Part shown: positions 46,900 through 56,774 of the stretch, one piece after another | How the letters are laid out: every line of letters begins with the position of its first letter | Numbering within the stretch: position 1 is the first letter of the stretch | Assembly: GCF_947179165.1 (NCBI RefSeq) | Contig: NC_077239.1 | Span: 32,440,134 to 32,504,133, forward strand | Length of the DNA: 64,000 bases | DNA from: Solanum dulcamara | Lineage: Eukaryota > Streptophyta > Magnoliopsida > Solanales > Solanaceae | Direction of reading: 5' to 3' | Notes under the pieces: model-generated | Database searches by the model: none | Told to the model about the DNA's origin: nothing | The model's input: the letters and a program-made list of their open reading frames with translations, nothing else | Translations under genes and position numbers: made by a program

Positions 46900-47900
46900 T
46901 AATATACGAGTTTCAGGAGTTGGGGTTACCTGTAGACATCGAGAAATAGGGATGAATACTTGTGTTTCCTGTCTTCTTCAATTTCTCAAGTCATCCCATT
47001 TTCTGGTTTTGATTTTGCCACAGTATCTTGACGGAAGGCACATCTTTAGTCTACAATCTTCTAGTTTGCCGATCTAAGATGGCAATAGGTTTTTTTTTCT
47101 TGCAGGATTCCATCTCCTAGACCTCATCTATGGAATATACCCTGGGTGACTCATTAGTATCTTTGTGAAGCACTCCTATCTGATGGACTGGGCGTATAGT
47201 TTCCAAATGGGGTGGTAAGCTCAACTTACCAGTCATGTTGCCCACTTTATGAGTAACTTGATATAGTCTAATATATTTTGGGTCAAGTTCCCTTTTCTGA
47301 GGGACTCCATTATGAACATTCAATCATCAATTTGAACTCTGAATGTTGATATCGATTATCTGTACATCATTTTGGAAGACTCTGGGTCATTAGTCAATAG
47401 CTTGCTTAATCATGTCGGGGCCTTTTTAGCTTAGTTTTTCTAACATCAACCCATCTAATAGGAGACTTACACGTCTTGCTCTACCAATCTTATACGGGGC
47501 CATTGAGATACGGGAGTAGTAGTTATTATTATAGGCAACTTGATAAGTGATAGATAATCATCCCAGCTATTTTTGAAGTTAACAACACAAGCTCATGACA
47601 TATCTTCTAGCGTCTGATAGTTTGCTCAGTCTGTTCACTAGCTCGAAGGAAAATGCAGTACGAAGACTGGTCTGTGCTCCCAATCTCTTCTTGGACTGGT
47701 CTCTAGACGTTAATCATAATTAAAGTCCCTCTATCTGAGATATTAACTGGGAAAACCTCACAGAACCTTACCATTCTCCATGTTCTATAACTCCCTCTAA
47801 TTTTAGCAGCATAGGTGCTCTTGTTTGAAAGCAAATGGGCTGATTTATTAGCCTACTTACAATAATCCATATAGCACCCTACTCTTACAGAGTATAAAAT
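46900..47900 (-). pseudogene. Integrase C-terminal relic of S
   Basis: Minus-strand frame 47323-47117 reads LDPKYIRLYQVTHKVGNMTGKLSLPPHL and VHQIGVLHK, the GPY/F-type C-terminal region. Further upstream in sense direction, about 47520-47440 recalls the YNNYYYSRISMAPYKI block at the end of the core. The core itself (to about 47900) is in broken frames. The stretch 46820-47110 is a chromodomain/3' UTR relic with little that can be read. Confidence 0.72.
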
Positions 47901-48019
47901 GGGTTCGTAATGATGTTGTTAAATTGCGAGTCGTTAGCCTCGTATAGCCCTTCTCGACTCTTTCCAGAACTTTTAACTGGCATTCTATCTTTTGGTTTCT
48001 TCTTGCCCTTTTTTCCAAT

Positions 48020-48920
48020 CCTTAGGGTTGGCTACCGAATAATGATGCATTCCCCTCATATAATGGCTCTTGTAGTCATTATGTGTGTTGTCTAACATGA
48101 TCTGGTGTAATTCCAAAGGAATTTTGGCATTTAAGCTCGTCATCCTGTAGTAACCAGCTAGTTTTGCCAGTTTCATTTAAACTCTTTCACCACTTTCCTT
48201 ACCCCCACTTGTAACCCTCTAGACACATTACCCTATGTCATTTTCTCCCTTACAAAATGGCGAGAGGGTACAAGAAGTATCCTAGCGTTATCTTGCTAGT
48301 CCTCATGTTTTACCTTACCTTTTTCTCCCTTATCCTACATTCGATGTCGGGGGAGATCTTTGGCCCAATCGTGGCCATGTATTATGTCATCCGTAGTACC
48401 AATTCCATCTCAATAGTTTGGCTTAACCTATCTTTGCATCTCTCGGTAGTTAATTATAACTTGGGGTTCTTTGCCGGGAATAATAGCTATGTGACTCCGT
48501 AAGGTCCTACCACTCTTTTACTCTAAAATTTTACACTTTATCGGCGAAGTAGGTAACCTTTGATCAAAGAGGTAGGGACTAATATCGTTAATCCACAGGT
48601 AACATTCCCTCCAGATTCATCTAGCGCTGGAGTGCGAAGTGAGTCTTATAGTCTTGGTCATATTGTGAAATTTTCGACCTTGGGCATTGCTTTCTGTCAT
48701 TCGTAAATTACATCAGCTGGTACCCTTACCTTTTGGGTTCTGCTTTTTCTCCCTCAGAGTTGGCTACCAAGTGGTGTCGAAATTCCCTCGCCCACTGGCC
48801 CATATAGTCATTCTGTGATTTTCCTCTCATTAACTGGTTCTATATTGAACAGTTATGGCATTTGAGTGTGTTGTCAGTTAGCAATTAGCTAATCCTTCTT
48901 GTTTTGCTTAAGCCCTTGTT
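48020..48920. repeat. Diverged direct duplication inside S
   Basis: Blocks at about 48020-48190 and 48765-48920 share GGCTACCRA, TTCCCTC, ATATAGTCATT/TGTAGTCATT, TATGGCATTTGAG/TTTGGCATTTAAG and TAGCTAAT/CAGCTAGTTTTG in the same order. The copies are about 745 bases apart. The identity is modest, so the duplication is old. Confidence 0.5.
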
Positions 48921-49002
48921 ACAATTGCCTTAACATATCTTATAATACTCTGGGTACATAATCTCATATCGTTTCTCCGTCGCTAGTTCAGATTCTTCCA
49001 TC

Positions 49003-49122
49003 TCGCGCGATCACACCAGCACTAACGCGTTAAGTTCCATCAGAATATCAAAGTTAAGCGTGCTAGGGTGAGAGTAATATTGGGATGGGTGACCTCTATG
49101 GGAAGTCTTCGTGTCGCGTTTC
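49003..49122 (+). rRNA. 5S rRNA-like sequence, probable pseudogene
   Basis: The segment is colinear with plant 5S rRNA over its full length with one inserted base. Unmistakable blocks are GCGATCACACCAGCACTAA (49007-49025), CCATCAGAA (about 49037-49045), AAGTTAAGCGTGCT (49051-49064), GAGAGTAATAT (about 49070-49080), GGATGGGTGACCTC (49083-49096) and GGGAAGTCTTCGTGT (about 49100-49114). Against the plant consensus as I remember it I count about 27 differences in 119 positions, mostly C-to-T or G-to-A. The internal promoter part (box A to box C) is better kept than the ends. No T-run terminator follows. It is antisense to element S. An active gene is unlikely. Confidence 0.85.
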
Positions 49123-51200
49123 ATTGTAATCCTTGCCATAATATGTGGGGCACTCGACTTAGCTCCAGATTTACCTCAGCGTTGTCTCGCGAGTCTTTAT
49201 ATTTTGCCCTGTCCTTTTGTCTGTTATATTGTATCCAGTATCGACGTAGACCTTTAGCTCCATGATCCTTTATTCACTTTGTGTTCTCCTCATTTTCTAC
49301 CATAGGAGGCTTTCTATTCCTTTTCCTTTGGTTATTTATCTATTGCAACATCATTTGCGACTAACTCTATGACCAACGTTTTGGCTTTTGGTCTAGCATG
49401 CTGTCATTATCCTTCGTAATGTATCTTAAGTTGGTTGATATCCTTTCATGGTTACACTCTTTTGTTTTTATACACAGCCGCTTTCTAGTGTTATGTTGTT
49501 CAGGGTCTCATCACAACTTCTTATCGCTTCCTTATGTAGCATTCTGGCTTCCATCCAATTATTGGTACCTTCCGGACCTTTCTAACTTGGTTTGACAAGA
49601 TATCTTATTGAATTTTAGATGCCCATCTCAAATATATTCCCATATCGGTTGCCTCCTCCTACTTTTGCTATTTTCTCACTAACTTCCCCCCTTTAGAGGG
49701 TACTCGTACTTTTATTTGTTGGTGCTTGTAGGCGTTCTAACTTTAACTAGGTAGTTATTCTGACGATAACTATTCCAGATTTTCTCGAAGTAGTAGCTTT
49801 GTCCCAACATCCTTTGCTTCTTGGGGCAAATAGAAGTTGTGTCATTTGTTCCTTAAGTTTTCCATCCTCGTCCCTTAAGGGTTCCACTATTTTTAGGGCG
49901 ACGTTGTGTACACGCGTCATTTTTTGTATCTTAAGGCCCATTCTCTTACTGCGTCCTCAACGCAGGCCTTTAACTTAGTCAACGCGTACTAAGTGCGTCT
50001 TACTAGTGGTTCCACTTTATCCCTGCATACTCGTATCACACTGTTCAATTCATACTTATATATCGATATCCCTCTTTTAGTTCGTATTCGTATTCAGTTC
50101 CTAACATCTCTTTGAGGTATTTCTATTAGAAGGTGTTTCCCCAATTAGTCAATGGAGAACTATAAACTGTTATCATAAATCATTTTCCAACTATTGTTGG
50201 AAGAAATCAGAACCTCTTAAACATCACAGTACTCCTTTTAATACTTGACCTACCTGGTCTCCTTCTGAGTTTATCCTCGAGTTATGAACAACCCATCTAA
50301 TTTACAATTAGGAGTTGAGGGCATGGTATTTTTTTCAAAAAGAGTGAAACTCATTCGCGGGACATCTTATCCTTCATCCTGAGCCCTCTGTTTATATTTC
50401 TACAGTATAAATACGGCTGGAGATACCGTAGTCTGAACTTTACTACTTAAATAAGCTTTTATTCCTCCAAAATAAAATTCTTCAAGTGAAAAGGGTGCCC
50501 CTTATCGGCGACCTGAAGGATACCTCTTATAGCTTTGGTTAAACACAGTAGGGGTACTTGGTATCAATTTCTCAAACATCTCAAAATTCTATGCTTCATT
50601 TCCTTTTCCCCATTCTGGCAAAAAATTCTGCAGAGTTTCCTCTATACTTCTTACTATCCCGTAACATGCACGCAGAAAATGCCAAAAATGCCTCACAGGG
50701 CCAACACACACACACACACATATATTCATGTCATATCGCAGCCATACAGAGCTTTTAATATCGTCTCATATCGCAGCCACACAGGGCTTTCAATGTCAAT
50801 ACTAACATAAAAATATTGGACTTACCTCGTATGTCAAACTTCAAACTGCATCTATTGCACTTCCTGTCTGCTTTCCTTTTAGGTTTCAACTAGACATTTC
50901 AATATTAGTTCAATACCTTACCAAACAGATATCTCCCGTGGCTTTACTTTACTTACCTGCATGCTTTATAACTTTCCAAAATCGTTAATTACTTCCTTCG
51001 GTTAATGTCGTCCTTCTATAAAGATCCAAGGTTAGTATAAGGAATGTTCCTATGACTCGGATCTAAAGCACGATCTTAGATGTAGAAGGAAGGTAACACC
51101 CTAAATGTCATGTAGCTTCCTGTTTATAGATGTGGCGCGCAACACATCGATAACCAAGACTCTACTAGACACAGTCTGCAGACAATCCAAGGACAAACTA

Positions 51201-51211
51201 CTCTGATACCA
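51201..51211 (-). other. Primer-binding site of S
   Basis: The minus strand reads TGGTATCAGAG, identical to that of R, preceded by the 4-base spacer GAAG after the 5' LTR. Confidence 0.9.
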
Positions 51212-51215
51212 CTTC

Positions 51216-53897
51216 TGTCGTGACCCAACTCCGTACGCCGCGACTGGGGTCCGACCTGGACCCTCCATATACATATCTATCAGTTGTGGTCACATTAAAC
51301 TGTAAATAAATAATATCATGTAACAAAGCCCCACTGGCGATAACATTTTCATAAACCTGTAGCCTTTTTCATTTTTATCACAACATGACAAGGAACGCAA
51401 GCCGACAAGGCTGCCATAACATAATAACATATATCATATATTATGTAGAACTAGCTGAATCAAATTGACATACACAACCCACATATACATGTCTGCAGAC
51501 CTCTAAAAATAATAATGACAACATATGGTAGGACAGGGCCCCCGCCGTACCCCTGAATAAATAAAATGATGATATACATCAGTGGCTAGTGCCAAAACTA
51601 GGCTCCGATACAATGGAGCCTCTTCTAGCTGAGCTAAGCAGAATCCTAAGCTGACGGAATCCCAAAACCCATACCTGTACCTGCGGGCATAAAACGCAGC
51701 CCCCCGAAGAAAGGAGGTTAGTACGGCATATGTATTGAGTATGTAAAACATAACATAATACAACTGGAAGTATATCTGAAGTAGAGAAACAGGGGATAAA
51801 CTATCAAAATTGGAAACCTGTACCTGTACTCTGTGAGTCATAAAAGCATGCATGCTCAAATTATACAATATAGCCGACCCTTTCAGGGATCTGGTGAATC
51901 ATATCTGTAGCATCAGTATCAGGCCCAGTGCCATTGCTACCTTATTACAACACATCATCATTATATATATACATACATACCTGGCCCTCTAGTGAAGGGC
52001 TCGATGGACAATGTAGTGAATTGCACGAATCTGATAACCGGCCTGGAATTCGGAGAAGAAGTGTTATAGTATACACAAGTAGAGTAGTGAGAAACCAAAC
52101 ACAGTGTAAATCATTATTACATACTCAACTATATAAGAGGACTTAGTTATTGTTTAAGAATTCGAGTAACAGTATAGTCATTCTAGCTGCCCTCTAAGTG
52201 CCATTAGGGGCTTCATTAGTTACATCTCGAGGTTCCTAGACATATACCAAAGTAGGACTATTCACCTAAGAACTCCAGAGTATTTGTCTTTGAATAATTT
52301 TATGACTAGGAGTCTGTATATTCATTAAGTCCTCAGTGTATAAAAGATTCAAGGAAATTAGCTTAACTATCATACAAGCTATAACATTCAGAATAGAATA
52401 AGGAGCAATCAAGAATGGAATTACTTTAGGCGTTATATCACTGCTTACTTACCTATACGACATGCCAAAAGAAGAGAAGGGACAGGCTTCACATACCTCT
52501 TATGGACTTTCCTTAGTCGTGTTTACGTCGTCGTCCTCAAAACCTATTTAACACAGAAATAAGGCGAGTATTAACAACCTTAGATTTTTGAGCAACTTAG
52601 GCTACCCATTAGTATTCATAGCATTTATCCCCTCGCTTGCCTTCTCGACTAGTTCCTTAACTAGTTAAGGTATTAACGGAAATCGGACAGCACCTCCCCT
52701 ATAGTGTGCCCTATCCGAATTTCCCAACCATGTCCTTAACACCTGTAGCAAACCAACAATACAACCAGCATATCATATATATATAACGTGGCAACATTAC
52801 ACAATATAAATTCCAAACGACTCGCCCGAAGTTACGATACCAAAAGAGGGTTTCTAGTTTCTATTTTGCGAAACTTTTAATCGTACGAAGCGAGGGCTTG
52901 TGTGGCAGTAACCAGAAGCTCCCCCACCTCATTTATGTGCACTCTTATACCCTACAACACGCCACAACACAACCAGCATCAGCCCCCACGCGCACAACAC
53001 CTTACTTTGACAACTATTTAACTATAGCGATTCAAAATTCGTTTATTTCAAAAGCCGAACTTTTCAAACCTTTTCCCCAACTTAAAGTAGACCCTAAGGT
53101 GTGTAATACACCCTAATTTAACATCATAAACTTCAAATTAGAGGGGAAGAACTTACCTTTTCCGAAATTGGCTAGAACTCACCAAAATTGCGCTTCAGAA
53201 TTGTTTTTAGCCTGCTGAATCATCGTGGCAGCTTGCTGTCCGTTTTTTGGCTGCACTAAATTCTAATTTTATAGCACTCCTTAGCTCTAGGGTTTGTTTT
53301 CTCTTATTTTGGCTGAAATTTGAGGGAAAAAATGAAGTATATGATTCATATATATACATATATGTGGCTGTAGGGTGTGACACATGTCAGCCCCTATTAG
53401 GCCACCGTATCTACATGCTGAAGGAGGGGCTTCCACATGGCAGTGGGGCCTACCTCCCCCAAGCAGGTGGGTCACCTACTTGACCCCAAGAAGGTGGGTC
53501 ACTTGCTTGCTTTGGTGCTGCCACGTGTCACCCTCCCATTGACTGCCCCGTACAATTTTTTTCCCCTCCTCGTGGGTTCGTAATCTCGTTCATAATCTCG
53601 TCTCACTTTACGAGCCTATGAAACCCTTGCTACGTAAGCTTGGTATGTAATCAAGTAACTCACGTATGTAAGACTTCTAAATTAGTAGTTTACATAGATA
53701 AGTCGAGTCCTACGACTCGTTACTTGGCCTCCAATTCCTTTCGTCTTCTCTTGACCCTATTTCCAACCTTCCCTACCATGGGGTATCACCTTCTTCCTTC
53801 TTAGAGTTGTTCAATAGGGTCGTAACTTAAGTGTCTCACATACCAGCTTCTAAGTAACTTAAGGAATCTTCCGAGTTCAAAGATGTGGGGTGTAACA
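51216..53897 (-). repeat. 5' LTR of S
   Basis: 2682 bases, TGTCGTGACCC to GGGGTGTAACA on the plus strand, aligned with 44003-46780 throughout. A deletion of about 98 bases near 53270-53280 removes sequence present in the 3' LTR at about 46060-46160. Two of its G-box positions now read CACATG, and one CACGTG remains at about 53522. Weak open frames that also occur in the 3' LTR are copies of noncoding DNA. Confidence 0.88.
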
Positions 53898-56774
53898 ATG
53901 CACCTACTTAAAGCAAGTAGGTGACGCACCTACTTGGGGTGGGCCCCATGTTTCACGTGGAAGCATATGGATGGTTGCATGGAATGATGTGTCACCCTAG
54001 GGGGCTGCCACATCACCCTTTAAGTAAGGATATGTACAAGTCTTTTATGACTAAACCTACATTTCAGCATCTTAAACTTAAGAGAAAAGAAAAGAAAACC
54101 CTAGGAACTAGAGAAAATAGTGGCGGCTTAGGGAGAAAGCAGGTAAGTCCTCCAATTTCATTGTGTTATTTAATTATTTAAGGTATTCTACAGTTACATG
54201 AAGGTGCTTAATAGCGAAAAATTACTATTTGGGGCAGCGAATAAGGGGCGCGAATAGCCCGTCGATTTTCAGCATGTTAAGAGAACTTTCAAGGCAAGTT
54301 TTAGCGAGTTTTAGCAAGGTATGAATTGGTTCTCTTCTATCACATTTTGGTAAGGGTTTGGTCATTTTATGAAGGTATAAATATGGATTAGGAACATGAA
54401 AATATAATGGTACAACTAAAGAACGTTGTAGGTCATGTAGGGGCTGATTTGATGTGATTTTAACGGGTTAAAGTTTGGCTAGAGTCGTTGTTATTGTGGT
54501 GTTGTGTTGGGCGTTTTTTTGTAGTGTTGCAGGGATGGAACATTAATAAAAATAATTGTATATGCTGCTTGTTTCAGCCACACGACCCTCCGTTTTGTAT
54601 ACGTAAAGGTTTTACAAAATAGAGATTTAAAAACCCTATTTTGGTATCGTCGTTTTAAGTGAGTTGTTTGGAGTTTATATTGTGTAATGTTGAAGTTGTT
54701 TACTTTTATATGAGCTGAAGGTTGTTTTTATTGGTTGGCTGTTGTAATTAGAGATGTAAGTGGAAATTCGGCTAGGACATGTTATAGGGGAGGTGTTGCC
54801 CGATTTCCGTTAACTCATTGACTAATTAAGGGACTAGTCGAGAAAGGCGAACAAGGGAATAGTTCCTATAGATACTTGAATATGAATGTAGGAACTGGAG
54901 GATCGAAGGTTATTAATATGAGTATTATTTTCATGTCAAATAGGTTTAGGGGACAACGAGACAAGCACGGTCAAAAGGAATCTATAAGAGGTATGTAAGG
55001 CCTATCTCTCCCTTGGTTTGGCATATTTAAAATGTATATAAAGCCCATCCCTTTTCTTTTTTTGCATGAATTATATATAGGTTACGAACGATGTGTATAT
55101 GAAGCTTGGGGTAACTTTATTCATAAGCTTCGAGCATGACTCATGACTCTTATCCACGTTTGAATGCTAAAACTCTAATGGCAGTCGAACCACTACTCTG
55201 GAGTCTTTTATATGTTAAATAGTAAGTGGACATATAAGCTTTTATTCCTAAGGACCTTACAATAACAAATATCCTCAATTCCATAAGCTGTTAGGCACTC
55301 CCTTGATACATGTTTGTGGTTTACTTATAGATGTTAAGACTCTCAAAGGAGTCAAGCTCCTATTCCTCAAGTCTTCTATATGATTGAATAGTGATTGGTA
55401 CAAAAAAGCTCCTTTGTTTAAGAGGCTCTGAGATAGCCAATACTCGAACTTCTATAAGATGGTTCATAATATAGTAACGTATGAATATGAAGTTGAGGCT
55501 CCAGTTAACATAGTACCTAATGGTATCTAGAGGGTACTGGAGATGTTTCTTACCCTGGTCTCTAAGTAATGGTTCATTTGATCGTTTTATTGAGTCTTAA
55601 ATGATGAATTTATTCACATATGGTTATTCATTAATCCGCTCGCGTATGCTACTAATACATTATTCACCACATCTCATGAAGGGACGGGCATGATAAATGA
55701 TGAAATACTTATTCACCGCATCCCATAAAGAGCCGGGCATGATACACATGAAATGAAAACTTCACTAATTCCCTCACTGAGGGGACGAATACAGTATATA
55801 GGCATGCAATGAAAACATAGTGATACATTTGTAACCCCAAGTCCCACAGCGGGCCGGGTATGGTATGTGAGGAAGATATATATGCCCTCATTTCACATGG
55901 TGCAGGAATGGTGATTCGTTAACTGTTACATTTGTTGCCTGCATCCCTATTTCAGTTAAAAGCTCATTTATGCCATGTTATGCTTTATATACTCAGTATA
56001 TGTATCGTACTAACCCCCCTTTCTTTGAGGGGCTATGTTTCATGCCCACAGGTACAGAAACACGTTTTGAGGATCCGCTAGCTTAGGGTTTTACTCAATA
56101 AATTTGGGAGAAGCTCCATTGAATTGGAGCCAAGCTTTTGGGTATCAGACCCTCTATGTATATATTTGTATAATCAGGGGTCTAACAAAGGCCCTATCCT
56201 GCCATATGTTGTTATTAATACTCTTAGAGGTCTATAGAAATGGAAGTGGGTTGTGTTTATATGCGTGCTCAATCGTGTCTGTATGATTTATGTTTAGGAC
56301 GTTCCTATTATCGTGGTGTCCTTGGCATCCTGCATGTATGTATATCATGGGATGACCCCATATTCTATGGTAGCCTCATCAGCTTATGCGTTATGTGCCC
56401 AAATAGTAGGTATGACAAGTAATGACCCCTCAAAGGACAGGTTGTGCCAATACATAACCATATAACAAGGGTATGCACGAGTGTCCATCTTGGACACCCA
56501 TCGTGGTCTATGGGGTTGGGTCGTTACAGTTAGGATCTTGTCTTAAGCCCCCGTCAAGGGTTAAACTAGAGGCATGTTTATAAGATAATGTGATGTAGTC
56601 TATGCGGATGTTGATTGGTTGATTTTATCCCTTAATCTCATACCCTTTGAGATTATTACTTCTACTTGTCTTTATCGTATTCTTTGCCTTATGTATGAAA
56701 TGCATGCTAATATGGATTATGTTCAACCCGATCGCTGTATTGTAGCTTGATCCAAGTTTGGATCGTGATATAAT

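Larger units (their letters stand above)
47901..51200 (-). other. S internal region, mostly unassigned
   Basis: No gag, protease or RT could be recognised here. It contains a diverged direct duplication (about 48020-48190 and 48765-48920), a 5S rRNA-like block (49003-49122), a segment shared with R (about 50540-50800), a short CA repeat (50704-50722) and a tandem pair of about 34 bases with CATATCGCAGCCA (about 50729-50795). The part from about 50990 to 51200 matches the R 5' UTR (CATAGATGTGG..CACC-like blocks, AAGACTCTACTAGACAC). Weak open frames here are not conserved and are not called. Confidence 0.55.
44003..53897 (-). mobile_element. S, family A Ty3/gypsy element (minus)
   Basis: In sense order: 5' LTR 53897-51216, primer-binding site 51211-51201, internal region of 4435 bases, polypurine tract 46794-46781, 3' LTR 46780-44003. 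The TSD ATGCA is perfect (43998-44002 and 53898-53902). Its LTRs look the most alike of the three complete elements, in keeping with its position as the youngest layer here. It has lost most of gag and all of RT, and keeps only an integrase relic. Confidence 0.9.
37497..56528 (+). mobile_element. R, family A Ty3/gypsy element, split by S
   Basis: The 5' LTR is 37497-40509, the primer-binding site 40514-40524, the internal region 40510-43638, and the 3' LTR 43639-44002 plus 53903-56528. The flanks GTAAG and GTTAG differ at one base. The LTRs are about 3013 and 2990 bases once S is removed. The internal region is only 3.1 kb and lacks RT and RNase H, so R was non-autonomous or is internally deleted. 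Confidence 0.87.
43639..56528 (+). repeat. 3' LTR of R, split by element S
   Basis: The LTR's own sequence is 43639-44002 and 53903-56528. It begins TGTTATGCCCC and ends GGGTCGTTACA. It carries one more copy than the 5' LTR of a 26-27 base unit with CACCTACTTAAAGCAAGTAGGTG-like arms around the S insertion. Other tandem units (55665-55760) are fewer. Confidence 0.87.
35482..56770 (+). repeat. 3' LTR of G3, split by element R
   Basis: The LTR's own sequence is 35482-37496 and 56534-56770. It starts TCTAAACCC and ends GGATCGTGATA (decayed GTCGTGACA). The split is shown by the near TSD GTAAG (37492-37496) and GTTAG (56529-56533), and by the reverse complement of B3 (31346-31610), which runs through both sides in order (TTGTTAGGGTGAG, then AGAGGCATGTTTA). 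The U3 at 35545-36020 carries the family's ACGACTCATA/CGTAGG motifs. Confidence 0.83.

Noticed and set aside
49003..49122. A functional 5S rRNA gene
   Set aside because: Decayed ends, about a fifth of positions changed, no tandem array and no T-run terminator.
48850..49330. A Cassandra (5S-carrying TRIM) solo LTR around the 5S-like block
   Set aside because: I could not find LTR-like ends with a 5-base duplication around it. Not excluded, but not supported by what I can see.
47901..51200. Novel gene or accessory protein in S
   Set aside because: Open frames on both strands are short, without recognisable motif, and absent from R; no splice or promoter evidence that I can see.
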